In this document: positions 23,021 through 33,785 of the stretch, in pieces
Layout: each line of letters begins with the position of its first letter
How positions within the stretch are numbered: the stretch's first letter is position 1
NCBI GenBank assembly: GCA_032622095.1
Contig: CP136068.1
Span: forward strand, 7,541,314-7,605,313
DNA from: Siphonodentalium dalli
Lineage: Eukaryota > Mollusca > Scaphopoda > Gadilida > Siphonodentaliidae
Length of the DNA stretch: 64,000 nt
Direction of reading: 5' to 3'
Position numbers and translations under genes: made by a program
The notes under the pieces: model-generated
What the model saw: only the letters and a program-made list of their open reading frames with translations
Database searches by the model: none
What the model was told of the DNA's origin: nothing

Positions 23021-24080
23021 CAGATAGTACATTTAATTGGGCCTAATTATTGGGGGTATCATAGCCCTGCAGCCTCAGCTGAACATCGCAACTGCAGATT
23101 AAAATAACTGAAAATAATGACTTACAGGTATCAACATAAATTTTATTAACTATTGAAACAATTAGACAATATAAACAATGTTTTATCTTGAAAGAAAATT
23201 ATTCATCACAGAATACTAGTATGCATTGAATATACATTCAATATCTGACCAGTCGATAATTGTTTCAAATTGAAACAAAAATTTATGCTTACATTAAAAT
23301 GATAACGAACGACCAACATAGAAGATTAAATCGGAGGAAATGAAGAGTTTTTTTAGAAGAAAAATTATATGATAAATATCTTCACCACTATGTGTGGAAC
23401 TGAGCGCTTGTATCAAGCCACGGTGGAGTTTCGACACACATCGTGACTTGCCTTCAGGCTCGTCACAATAATTTCAGGAACACCGCCTTGGCTTGATACA
23501 AGCGTGCATATCCACACAGGCATAGCACTTGGTGAATACCTCTATTTAACAAATGAATGTGTTTTCAGAAATGCATGCAATTTTGAACGCTTTGTTGCGG
23601 TTACATTTTGAGTGAATCGCGGAAACAAACCTCGCAATATTTGATTTAAATGTCACAATTTTGAGCGCAAAGTGTCACCATATTAAGCGCAAAATATTGC
23701 AATAATATCACAAGCGACATGCTTATAAGTGTTTCCACTTGCAAAAATAGCATGCTTAATATACCACTTCTTTTGACTGGTACTGTACTACTGTATATAT
23801 CAACAACAGCTACCGGTATTTGGGATTGGTCCCTTCAAGACAACAGCAGATCCAATAAACATGTAACTGTGCGCAATGACTTGGCGACAATGGTCTCATG
23901 TAGTCGCACATTTTCCATGAAATATCAGTGAATCAGCCGAATATAGTTTGATAAGAACATCCAACCAATAACAGTGTACTCCTGGTAAATTGTTGTGATG
24001 CCGGTAACTTGACGATAACATGGCGAATAATGACAATGTCTCATATCCACACATTTCAATGAACAATGATGCACACAGAT
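23021..24080. other. Non-coding; one hairpin
   Basis: A 16-bp perfect inverted repeat (CGCTTGTATCAAGCCA at 23405-23420, complement at 23489-23504) forms a stem with a loop of about 68 bases. About 23580-23720 has repeated GAGCGCAAA and CGCAATATTT words. No gene is recognised. Confidence 0.45.
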
Positions 24081-24358
24081 GTTGTGCACCATAAATCTCG
24101 CCGTACGGTCAGTTTCGTGTATAGTTTCTTATAACCGACTGAGCCATTTATTTAGCTTTACAATTTTATATATACCTTTTTATTAATTATGGTTGTTACC
24201 GTTGTATAACTAGTGCTGCTTTCAAAGAATAAATTGACAAATGTAATTCATTGTTTATAGCCAGTATATGCTGGGTAAACAGACTACATTATGTTGTGCA
24301 CCATAAATCCCACCGAACGGCCAGTATTGTGTATAGTTTCTTACAACCGATTTATTTG
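24081..24358 (+). repeat. Direct repeat pair, about 66 bp each
   Basis: 24081-24146 and 24293-24358 share GTTGTGCACCATAAATC, C-ACGG-CAGT and GTGTATAGTTTCTTA-AACCGA in the same order, 212 bp apart. Origin unknown. Confidence 0.6.
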
Positions 24359-24521
24359 AATATTATTTCTTGTTTTCCATATGTTATTATTAATGTTGAT
24401 ATAAGGTTTCATGTATGTATATGTATAACTAATCATATATATTTACAAACAATACAATCAACTCTCATGTACTGAATGATTTCAAATTTTTCCGGTTGAA
24501 ATACCAAAATAACTAGTCTAC

Positions 24522-24735
24522 GGTTATGCCCTGAGTGATCGACCTCTTAATCGGGGCGGAGTTGTGGATGGCTTTTCGGGATTTGGTTGGGGTGTGGCTT
24601 GTTGCCGTTCACCGGAGGGCTCTCGCTGAGAGCTACCCAATGGATTGCGGCGGGCCATGTTTCCAACTGGGTGCCGAGGGGCTGCCCATGGTTCTGCTTT
24701 GGTTGGGGGGTCGATTGCTTTGGCCATTACTGTAT
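24522..24735. mobile_element. Fold-back MITE copy with strand-biased A-to-G changes
   Basis: Aligns end to end with the palindromic MITE at 47119-47332 (shared GTGGCTTGTTGCC-TTCA-CGGA, GGCTCTCG, CATTACTGTA). By eye, both arms differ from that copy mainly by A-to-G on the plus strand (roughly 34 A-to-G against about 6 T-to-C and 2 G-to-A). As a result this copy no longer folds perfectly and is strikingly GC-rich for its surroundings. Confidence 0.68.
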
Positions 24736-26040
24736 ATGTGACATATTTATTTTTTGGGTTTATTTTACCATATTTTTAACACCACAATGGTTTGCTTTTG
24801 TGGACATTCTTGTGTTCAACAATTTTGTGTGGCACCAACATCATAATAATATTTATACTGCCATGTTAGTAATCCCTTTGAAGTATTCTGTTAAATCCAA
24901 TTGCAACACATGATATATTGATTATGTTGCCTATATACTTCTGACCTAATTTAACTTACGAAAAATATATACAGTGCCACTTTTGTGTGCTCCAGGAGAC
25001 CAAATTCTCACTAATAGTAACAATAAAAATATATGTAATTTTGTTTTAAATTCGTGTGTGGAAATTTCATTTGTGTTCCGTCAACCATGTTCAGCCTGAA
25101 TAGTTACTTTCTATGAACATACTTTATCTCCGACAATTCCATTTGTGTTGCTTCAACCATTTTCAGCTTAAATATTCACTTTTATTGACATCCAGTATTT
25201 TGGACATCAGCTTGGCCCGATTATACAATAATGTTTATTTCTGATGCCCCAAAATAGACGTGTGTGCATGTCGACCAATCGCTGCTCTTAATGACATATG
25301 GGTCAGCAAACACGTGACCCTATGCATATAATTTGCATATTTATACATGACACGTGTCTGACCTTTGCGCTCAAAGTTACTCTGAACCAATAGCTATGGA
25401 GCTGTATCTGGGTTACCATTAAAATATTCATAAGTGACTCACACGTGATAAATTAGTTTCACTGTTTACTACTGTGCGTATCTGGGGCACCGTATAGTTT
25501 GACCTGCTTCTGCAAATACACATTGGATTAAACGTAGTATCTATATTATCTCAATTTGGCGATCATTATTTTGTTAATGCTGATAGAATATCGAGTTTTT
25601 CACTCGCTCGTACATAGATCTCATAACAGAAATGACTTAAATTATAACTCATGCTTAAATTAAAATGTTGTACCGGGATACACACAGGATTCGAGTACAC
25701 TTTTCATCTTGACCTAAATAGTATATATATATATTTATTTTTTTGCTTTCTTTTCTCTCAGAATAAAAATAAAGACTAATTATATGCACTATACATATAC
25801 AGCCTAAATATTAAATCGTACTCTCTTTCTTTCTTGATAGCATTAACTATTATCTTTTAATCCTGTGTGTACCCCGAAATAGCTCATTTCGCTCTACCTC
25901 ATTTTACATAGCGCTTTACTCGGATCCATACAATCCACCTGTCTCGAAAGTAGGTAACTTTCGAATGGAATTTATTTTCTTGTATATGTGTTTATTTGTC
26001 ATTACTTTATGTTTTCATCATCACATGGTTGGTTCAGGAA
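24736..26040. other. Non-coding, nothing recognised
   Basis: AT-rich sequence up to the LINE coding region. The 5' UTR of that LINE must start somewhere in the last few hundred bases, but no target duplication was identified to place it. Confidence 0.4.
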
Positions 26041-26121
26041 TAGGAGTTTTCATATCAAAATCTGCATCGTTTGGACTATGTGGGCGTCTGTGCTTGGCTG
26101 ATACACCCCTCACCCCCAGGG

Positions 26122-27006
26122 ATGTCGGTTAACTTGGTACAGCACAGACAGTCCATTGGCCTCTTCGATGCAACGAAAAGTTGTGCAAGTAAACAAAAAA
26201 GAGGAAACGCTGTTAATTTCCTTAAACTGAGATATCCTAATCTAAAATTCTTGCTGATAGCATCTATATTAGTGCTAATGTGTGGAGATATACATCCATG
26301 TCCCGGACCGGAAACTAATGGACACACTCTTAATATTTTCCACTTGAATGTACGTAGTTTGAGGAACAAACTAGTTAAAATATTAACTACTATAAACGAA
26401 TACGATATTGTTTGTTTTACAGAGACCCACCTAGAACCCTCCTTCAGTTCTGATCTGATCCAAATTCCAAATTTTTATGGACCTATTAGAAAAGATCGAA
26501 ACAGTTACGGAGGCGGCATATGTGTATATATAGCTGATCACATCATTTACAAACGCATGGAAGAATTAGAATTTGATGAAAGTATATTATGGTTTCAAAT
26601 TAATTCAAAATCCCTTACGTATATCATGGCCCTTACATATAGATCACAACAGTTCTCAAATTCTAACTACTGGCAAAACCTCCACTCCGCCCTAGATACC
26701 ATACTTAGTACTAACAGACCAGTCATTCTGACAGGAGACTTGAATTCTAACCTATTGGATCCCACGTCGGACCTAAATAATATTATAAATAAACTAAGTC
26801 TTCGTAATCTAATCTCAACCCCAACACGCATAGGACCGTCTTCTGCTACCTTACTGGACCCCATAATTGTAAGTGACCAGATAATTTCGTACGACCATGA
26901 CACCATCGACTTTGGGCGTAACATTTCGGACCACTACGCCGTAATAGCTTCCTTGTATTTTGATTATAGCCGAAACCAAGAACAGCGAAAACTCATTTGG
27001 CATTAA
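26122..27006 (+). CDS. LINE AP-type endonuclease domain with 2A-like leader
   Basis: The product nicks target DNA to start target-primed reverse transcription. From the first ATG, a hydrophobic stretch (LKFLLIASILVLMCG) runs into DIHPCPGP at about residues 56-63, a degenerate form of the 2A consensus D-x-E-x-N-P-G-P. The APE-like endonuclease follows: LNVRSL with Asn76, FTETHL with Glu101, YGGGICVYI, TGDLNSN with Asp206 and Asn208, LLDPIIVSD with Asp246, and ISDHYAV with His271. All main catalytic positions appear intact. The longer open frame starts earlier but with TTG; ATG at 26122 is the first ATG. The frame closes at TAA just as the RT frame opens one register away, so a one-base shift around 26990 breaks the polyprotein. 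Confidence 0.85.
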   Translation: MSVNLVQHRQSIGLFDATKSCASKQKRGNAVNFLKLRYPNLKFLLIASILVLMCGDIHPCPGPETNGHTLNIFHLNVRSLRNKLVKILTTINEYDIVCFTETHLEPSFSSDLIQIPNFYGPIRKDRNSYGGGICVYIADHIIYKRMEELEFDESILWFQINSKSLTYIMALTYRSQQFSNSNYWQNLHSALDTILSTNRPVILTGDLNSNLLDPTSDLNNIINKLSLRNLISTPTRIGPSSATLLDPIIVSDQIISYDHDTIDFGRNISDHYAVIASLYFDYSRNQEQRKLIWH

Positions 27007-28771
27007 TTACAATGTAGCTGATTTTCCGAGAGCAAATACAATGATAACGGACATAAATTGGGATCTTTTACTGGACTCAACCGCAGATATTGAAGAAATA
27101 GTTCGAAGTTTTACCGACAGTTATATGAATATAATGAAGATATGTATCCCACACCGAGAAGTGATCATCAGGCGTAGTGATAAGCATTGGTTTACTTCAG
27201 AACTGAGAACTGCTATCCGCAAACGCGATCGACTGAGACGAAACGCCATTCACACAAATAAAACCAATGTTTGGACTAAATACAAATTAATAAGAAATAA
27301 AGTTAACAATATGAAGAAGCATGCTAAAATTAATTATGAAAACAAGTTAGAAAATACTTTTTCATTAAATAACAGTCCTAAATGTTTCTGGCAGACTGTT
27401 AAAGAGATATTAAATAAAAATTTAAACCGCCCGATTCCTCCACTTAAAGCTGCTGATGGTAACTTAATAACCGATGACTATGAGAAAGCCAACTTATTTA
27501 ATGAAACCTTTCTAAAGAACTCTTTCCTTGACGACACAAACTGCATGTTGCCAAGCCTTATATATAAATGCTCAGATACGCTGTCAGACATCGATTTTAA
27601 AGACGAGGACATTATAGATGCTATCAAAAGCCTAAAGGTAGGCAAGGCGAACGGCCATGATGGCATAACATCTAAAATGCGCAAAGAAACGGTGTATACG
27701 GTGTTTCAACCACTAAAAATAATCATTAAAATATCTTTTGCACTTAAATCCTTTCCATCTGAATGGAAAATAGATAATGTTGTACCAATTCATAAGAAAG
27801 ATGATCGTTCTAATCCAGGAAATTATAGGCCAATATCATTACTGTCGTGCCTGGCAAAAGTTGTTGAGAAGGTAGTTCTGAAACATTTAATGTTACATTT
27901 CCATACTAACGATTTATTATATAAACATCAATCGGGGTTTGTCCCAGGCCACTCGACTACTTTCCAACTAATTGACTTGTACCATTCCTTGTGCCAATCT
28001 CTCGATAGTAAACTAGTGACCTGCTCAATATTTTGTGACATTTCTAAGGCGTTTGAGAGAGTTTGGCACACAGGACTGATACATAAACTGAAGCAGTACG
28101 GAATCGAAGGTAATATTTTAATGTGGCTTTGCGATTATATTTCGAACCGTAAACAGAGTGTGGTTGTCTCCGGTGTAAGATCAGACTATATGCATCTTAA
28201 AGCAGGAGTGCCCCAGGGCTCAATCTTGGGACCTTTTTTATTTCTAATCTATATTAATGATCTGTCAGATACTATACAGTCTTTCACGCGCATGTACGCA
28301 GATGACACGTGTTTTACAAATTCTTCACAGACCATAGAAGAGACGCGCTCAAACTTATCTACCGACTTAAATCGTATCACACACTGGGCAAAACAATGGC
28401 TAGTGACATTTAATCCCGACAAAACAAAAGAAATGTTATTTTCTTATAGATCGAACAGAGCAGAAGCTATTTTATCTGAAAATCCCATGACATTGAAATT
28501 CAACGGCGCTGACATCGAAATTGTTACATCACATCAACATTTGGGCATCGTCATTCAGTCTAATATGAATTGGGACATTCAAATTGCAAATATGTGTAAG
28601 AAAGTTGCATCTCGACTGGCCCAGCTGAGAAAGATGAAATATACTTTAAATAGACGTACTTTAGATTTGATGTATAATACATTTGTTTTACCATTAATGG
28701 ACTATGGTGATATCATATGGGATAATGCACCAGCATACCTCCTTAAAAAACCTGGACGATCTTCATTATGA
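26960..28771 (+). CDS. LINE reverse transcriptase
   Basis: RNA-dependent DNA polymerase of the same element. The linker holds KHWFTSELRTAIRKRDRLRR and NSPKCFWQTVKEI. The palm motifs follow: GHDGITS, GNYRPISLLS, FCDISKAFE at residues 358-366 (catalytic Asp), GVPQGSILGP at 416-425 and MYADDT with the catalytic pair at 448-449, then the thumb motif YNTFVLPLMDYGDIIWDN. The first ATG lies before the true junction with the endonuclease frame, so the opening residues (about 12) are an artefact of that frame. The frame ends after a run of six A (28745-28750), where the natural continuation is in the third frame. Clade looks like the jockey/CR1 group; a phylogeny would decide. Confidence 0.85.
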   Translation: MIIAETKNSENSFGINYNVADFPRANTMITDINWDLLLDSTADIEEIVRSFTDSYMNIMKICIPHREVIIRRSDKHWFTSELRTAIRKRDRLRRNAIHTNKTNVWTKYKLIRNKVNNMKKHAKINYENKLENTFSLNNSPKCFWQTVKEILNKNLNRPIPPLKAADGNLITDDYEKANLFNETFLKNSFLDDTNCMLPSLIYKCSDTLSDIDFKDEDIIDAIKSLKVGKANGHDGITSKMRKETVYTVFQPLKIIIKISFALKSFPSEWKIDNVVPIHKKDDRSNPGNYRPISLLSCLAKVVEKVVLKHLMLHFHTNDLLYKHQSGFVPGHSTTFQLIDLYHSLCQSLDSKLVTCSIFCDISKAFERVWHTGLIHKLKQYGIEGNILMWLCDYISNRKQSVVVSGVRSDYMHLKAGVPQGSILGPFLFLIYINDLSDTIQSFTRMYADDTCFTNSSQTIEETRSNLSTDLNRITHWAKQWLVTFNPDKTKEMLFSYRSNRAEAILSENPMTLKFNGADIEIVTSHQHLGIVIQSNMNWDIQIANMCKKVASRLAQLRKMKYTLNRRTLDLMYNTFVLPLMDYGDIIWDNAPAYLLKKPGRSSL

Positions 28772-29534
28772 TGCAGCACGAATTGTTAGTGGCCTTACCA
28801 AATCTGTCTCAAACATAAATGTACTACGTGAACTCGGATGGAACACCCTTTCACAACGTCGAACATGGCACAAGTTACGCCTTACATACCGAATAATGAC
28901 ACGAAACGCACCCCCATATATATTGGATAAAATTCCCCCAACAACAGGAGAAATAACTAAACAGAGATATGAATTCAGAAACCCTAATTACGTTCGAAAT
29001 TTTACACCCGGTTCTCAACACACAAACTGTAGTTTCTTCCCTACAATGGTTTCGATTTGGAATAGTTTGGATAAAGTAGCTCAACAATGTACCTCGATCT
29101 CCATATTCTCAAATATTGTAAACCCCCTGTTGAAGACATTGAGACCACCAAACTCATATTGTATAGGAAGAAGAAGAGATAACATTTTACTATGTAGACT
29201 CCGAAACAGGTGTAGTGATTTAAACGGAGACAAGCTAAACAATTATTTAACAAAAAATCCTAAATGTAACTGTGGATACAAAGTCGAAGATGCTGATCAC
29301 TTTCTGTTTACTTGTCCTTCTTACTTAAATGAAAGAGCTATAATGGAAGAAAAAATAGCTGGCATTGGACTATATATTGTCCATTCTGCAGATTTACTTT
29401 GTGGATCACCATTGATTTCCTATAAAGAAAACTGCATTCTCTTCACAGCTGTACAGAAATACATCATATCGTCACACCGTTTTTGTAATGAGAATATCGA
29501 TTGTAATAGTAGACCACCAAATGATTCTATATAA
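28704..29534 (+). CDS. LINE ORF C-terminal part with Cys/His cluster
   Basis: Continuation of the RT protein in a third frame. Family-like sequence begins at LDDLHYDAARIVSGLT, followed by LRELGWNTLSQRRTWHKLRL, YEFRNPNYVRNF, FFPTMVSIWNSL and LLCRLRNRCSDLN. The terminal cluster CNCGYKVEDADHFLFTCPSY has the C-x-C-x(8-9)-H-x(4)-C spacing seen at the end of many LINE proteins and is thought to help bind RNA or DNA. The residues before LDDL belong to the out-of-frame overlap. The frameshift falls in an A6 homopolymer, so a sequencing or assembly indel is as likely as a real mutation. The ORF ends at TAA, about 290 bp before the element's 3' end. Confidence 0.82.
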   Translation: MVISYGIMHQHTSLKNLDDLHYDAARIVSGLTKSVSNINVLRELGWNTLSQRRTWHKLRLTYRIMTRNAPPYILDKIPPTTGEITKQRYEFRNPNYVRNFTPGSQHTNCSFFPTMVSIWNSLDKVAQQCTSISIFSNIVNPLLKTLRPPNSYCIGRRRDNILLCRLRNRCSDLNGDKLNNYLTKNPKCNCGYKVEDADHFLFTCPSYLNERAIMEEKIAGIGLYIVHSADLLCGSPLISYKENCILFTAVQKYIISSHRFCNENIDCNSRPPNDSI

Positions 29535-29826
29535 CCAAATTTATTACCTGCATACTCTGTACGATGATTCAATTACCCTACCCTATTTCCTGAACCAGCC
29601 TGATGTGTATATAAACAAAGATTTACTTTTGTAGGAAAATTCAACAATCCGCATTAAATTTATGTTCGTGTCTTTATATTAGGGGAGAGGAGCGTTTTCT
29701 AAGTTGAAATAACTTGTGCTCCGATCCCCATTGTACTCCCATCATATGTTTATGTTATTACAGCTTGTGTATTATTACTTATATTATGTTAATGTATGGG
29801 ATGTTCAATAAAATATGGAATGGAAA

Positions 29827-30387
29827 CCCAGATGAATTGGTCGGGGTCATTGTAAAGTTGGAATTGTAGATGCATGTATGTGATCATCCATCACTACACG
29901 GCATCAGTTTCATTGTTTTTGATGTTTTGTTGACGTTGGAGCTCTGTGAATTACACTGGTGCGCACGCCGCATATCCTCTCTTGTAATTGTACATGCATG
30001 TCAATGTGCTCTGAAAGAATCAGATTCTGAACAAGTACCGTACTGTCAACTGCATTTTCACCATTCTAATATTAATAGCTGCTCGTTGAGTCGTTGTTAT
30101 TATTGTCACTATTGCTTGACATCGAATCTTCAGCCTTGTGTTCATCTGAATGAAGTCAGACCATTGATTCGATTGAATGGATTATGTCATGATTCATCGA
30201 TTAATTGGCATGCATCACTGCTCTCGATGAATTTAGTGGAAATTGTCAATGATTAATAAGCCTTTTTTCGCAGAATTTAAACTTGTGCGGTTATCAAAGG
30301 AAACCGAAATCAGACCGTCTTTAACAACTGTCCGCAATCGAACAGGTAACAGTCTCGATCACCAAACCAAGCCGGAATGAACTTCAA
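29827..30387. other. Non-coding, nothing recognised
   Basis: Contains an open frame of 128 codons (29870-30256, plus) with high Cys/His content but no domain pattern; it is judged a chance frame. Confidence 0.4.
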
Positions 30388-31303
30388 CTTCACACGACAC
30401 AATCGTTTCGACGATTCTGCGACCAATTCCACGATTCTGCGGCTTGACAACCACGGTGCTGCGGCAATTTAACGATTCTGCGACCAGGCCGATGCGATAA
30501 AAACTAAAAAAAAAATTCAAGAATGAATAAATCCAGAAATATGTAGGTATATGTACCATATATTATATTTCTATTAGGTACGGCGATCTTCGATTCGATA
30601 ATCGATAGAGAGTTCAGCACTAGACAGTTAGCACAACAATACATAATCTTTGACACAAATAGACCGGTTGTTCTGGTTTTACACACATCACTGAGTGAAA
30701 TTCGTCTTCAGAGTTTAGAAAAAATATATAATGTCCTATAAAATTGAGTGGAAACCAAATAATAACTTAGCCATACGTCTTTGTGTGATTTTTCACAACT
30801 GATGTTAACCTCAGTTCTGTGATTGACGGAGCTGTGTCAATATTTGCGGGGGTATCATCGCATTCAATTGACAACGGCGATGAGTCGACTATGACAACGA
30901 CGATTGTGCGACCAGCAATTGAAATTTCATTAATTTGTGCTCACGAGAAGTCGTTTTCTAATGAATGGCACGCTCGCTATAGACATGAATACGCATATGA
31001 ATCACACGACCTCAAGCCTACGAGATTAAGACTCTTTTATTTGGAGCCAGCTGAGGAAAATAATGTAATGTCGAATCGTATATTGCTATACTGTACATGT
31101 TTAATTTCCATATATGTGCACCACACATTACATGATTTAAATTGCCTTTCCGCCTATCCAACTTTCCTTCCGTCTGTCTGTACGCAGTCGACTCACAATG
31201 TCTCGGTATTTTCTTATCGCCAACATGTCTTATTCTCAGTTGCGTTGTGGTATCGATGGTGGAGAATGGTCGCCTTAGAAATTAACTCCACACATGAAAC
31301 TTA

Positions 31304-31325
31304 ATATATATATATATATATATAT

Positions 31326-31363
<38 letters not shown>

Positions 31364-31496
31364 AGGGAGAAAGAGGGGAGAGGAGGGAGATATGAGGGGA
31401 GGGAGAGAGGAGGAGGGGATGTAGAGAGGGGAGAGAGAGGGGAGAGAGAGATGTGAGAGATATATGGAGAGAGATATGGAAATGGGGAGGGATAGA
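31304..31496. repeat. (TA)n microsatellite and GA-rich tract
   Basis: TA repeats at 31304-31362 are followed by a purine-rich GGGAGAGAGG tract to about 31496. Reading frames across it are low-complexity artefacts. Confidence 0.9.
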
Positions 31497-32504
31497 TATT
31501 CTCTAATGTGTTTTTTCAAGCTGACTTTAAAATGGACAAGGTTAATAAATTATTTTGCAAATAACTGGGACGAATTTGAAATCCACTTTATCAAATAATC
31601 ATATTTTAAGAAGGAAAACGGGCTAAAAAGACGGATTAACAAAAAATAATATTGATTTCCTTACCACAGCACAAGAGGAAGTAAAGACACATTCAAGACA
31701 AAATAATGTTCCATTTTAAATGTGTTTTTTTCACTTTGGCAAAGTTGTATATATTGTATCAGTAAAAGATCCTAATATTGCATATTTTCTTATATCCACT
31801 AATGATGAATATGTGCGTGCTTCCCGGGATACTTGACATCACACCCGCAATAACCGCGCGGATTAATAGTACTTTCGAAAAGCCGCGCATGGCACCAACA
31901 TTAGACATTGGAAATTTTGGTCCCAACTCCTTTGCATTGACGAAAATAGATACAAAAACAAAGAGGCAAATTGGGGGACTATATTTTTTCGTCGCCAGCT
32001 AGAGTGCGCTATTCTGTCGTATACCTTTGTGTAGCGTCTCGGCCGACACCGTAAATATATCCATTGTGCATGCATTTTCAGCTTCTTTTAAAGATTTTGA
32101 TATTTTTAAAAAGGGTATAAAGAAAGTTATCAAACACGTTTTATAAAATGTTATATACCAACATTTCTCGTTGGGGATCCTCTATATAAATCATTTATAT
32201 CATCCGTCCTTAATTACCGCTATATATTTTCCGTGAACGCGGACATGTATTTCATGAATATTAAAAAAAAATCATTATATGGAATGCACCTCCAGAACTT
32301 TGACACGTAGACTTAAACCGCGGAATGGGGTCTGGGTAATCCAATATGGCCGCGACTCGGTGATCTCGCTTATTCGAAGATGTGGTGCAGAAAATGATAA
32401 AAAATTGTGCGCAATGGATATGAGGCTCATATATTTTGAACGCATCGTAAAGTATGACATGGTTACAGAAAGACACACACACTCAGCTTTTATATAGATA
32501 TTAG

Positions 32505-32765
32505 AAGGTGACCCGACTTCGTCCGGGCTTTGACAATAGTACCCGACAAACGTGCCCGTCGAAATCCATCCGATTTTACCCGACTTGATCTTGAATTGAT
32601 CATTTTGAAGGTCAGGTCGGGGTCACGATTTGACCCGTCCAAAACACTCAGTTGACAAACGTAACCCAATGTATCAAATTTCGTGAAAATCCCATCAAAA
32701 TTCTCGATTTGACCTTGAATTGACCCGATTTCAAGGTCACGCCGCACGCATATGGCTGTTCCTAT
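32505..32765 (+). repeat. Dispersed repeat with ACCCGACTTCGTCCGGG head
   Basis: Starts GGTGACCCGACTTCGTCCGG and carries GACCTTGAATTGACC-type words. Similar ACCCG-GC-T-GCCC-GG heads occur in repeats of many invertebrates; a second one is at 42.5 kb here. No coding capacity. Confidence 0.45.
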
Positions 32766-33785
32766 AGTCTATATGAAAGTCTATCGAGTACAAAGTTACG
32801 GCTGAAGATTAGCCGGAATGCGAAAATACAGAGTTCGTGTTGTCGATAAAATTAATATTTGTACAGTTTTCAAAACAATGTATCATATAAAATTCATACT
32901 ATATGCATACTAGTCCAACATACTCATTTATAGTCAATAGTCAGTGGTTGGCTTGGGTTTACGACCCGTATCAACATATATTTTTACACGAGCATGTGTG
33001 TCACGCTTTGTCCAATCCACTATATCTCTTATGTGACTTGGTCTCTATAGCTTCACATGTGGGGATCATGCAGTAAATACACAGTACTGTATTGAATCCA
33101 TGACATGTGCATTATACAACGAAGGCACTGTTCCAAACATTTATTGATGCAGCATACACGGGCTTATACCCATAAATAAGCTTATACGCATAAATAAGCT
33201 GTCCGATGACAGTGCAGTGACCGATACATCGTATACAAATGAAAATTACCGTTCAACGAGTCGCCCAATCGTCGTTGTCATGGTCGAAGCGGGGCGTTGT
33301 CAAATAGTTGACACCGTTACTGCATTTCTGTGTATAGTTTAATTGAATATTGCGTCAATGGGGGTACGAATTTGACAAATAATACATTTAAACTTATCAA
33401 AGCTTACGTTGGATGTTAATTTTCGCACCGTTAATGTCCCCTTGTAGCCCAAGAAATTACTTTTTGCGATCGGTTCGCGGTTTGATCGGATTATCCAGAC
33501 TTGACCGAGCCGATTGTGACTCATTTTATGTATAGATCTCATCTTCGTATGTATTCCGTGAATTAACATGGATGACCTGCAAAGTCTACTCTACACGATG
33601 CATGCAAGAAGAAGCCCACTTTTATCGTCCCAATTCAGTAAAAGGCCTCTTTATCTATGTTTGTCATAAAATATCACGTATAATAAGGCCGCAGAATCGT
33701 TGAACTGCCGCAGCACCGTGGTTGTCAAGCCGCAGAATCGTGGAATTGGTCGCAGAATCGTCGAAACGATTGTGTCGTGTGAACT

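Larger units (their letters stand above)
26041..29826 (+). mobile_element. Nearly full-length LINE (endonuclease + RT)
   Basis: A non-LTR retrotransposon carrying endonuclease, reverse transcriptase and a C-terminal Cys/His cluster in three successive frames, followed by a 3' UTR. The UTR has the inverted blocks GGGGAGAGGAGCG and CTCCGATCCCC and ends AATAAAATATGGAATGGAA. The left boundary is a working estimate. Only two frameshifts separate the parts, so it is one of the youngest insertions here. A related 3' UTR fragment is at 44.2 kb. Confidence 0.85.
30388..33785. repeat. Inverted repeat pair with CGATTCTGCG motifs, 3.4 kb apart
   Basis: About 96 bp at 30388-30483 is matched in reverse complement at 33688-33785. 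The arms share ACACGACACAATCGTTTCGA, three copies of ACGATTCTGCG, and GGCTTGACAACCACGGTGCT. Both have the same end pointing outward, so they could be terminal inverted repeats of one 3.4-kb element or two solitary inverted copies. The interior has no transposase-like frame. Confidence 0.7.

Noticed and set aside
24524-24741. Frames of 67-68 codons on both strands in a GC-rich island, possible exon or CpG island
   Set aside because: The whole segment aligns with the palindromic MITE at 47.1 kb; GC richness is explained by A-to-G changes.
29870-30256. 128-codon Cys/His-rich frame
   Set aside because: Cysteines and histidines show no zinc-finger spacing; probably chance.
30819-31304. 161-codon plus-strand open frame
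   Set aside because: No recognisable motif, ends next to the (TA)n tract; length is within chance expectation for this much sequence.
31301-31519. Frame with Ser/Leu/Pro and Ile/Tyr runs
   Set aside because: Translation of the TA microsatellite and GA tract.
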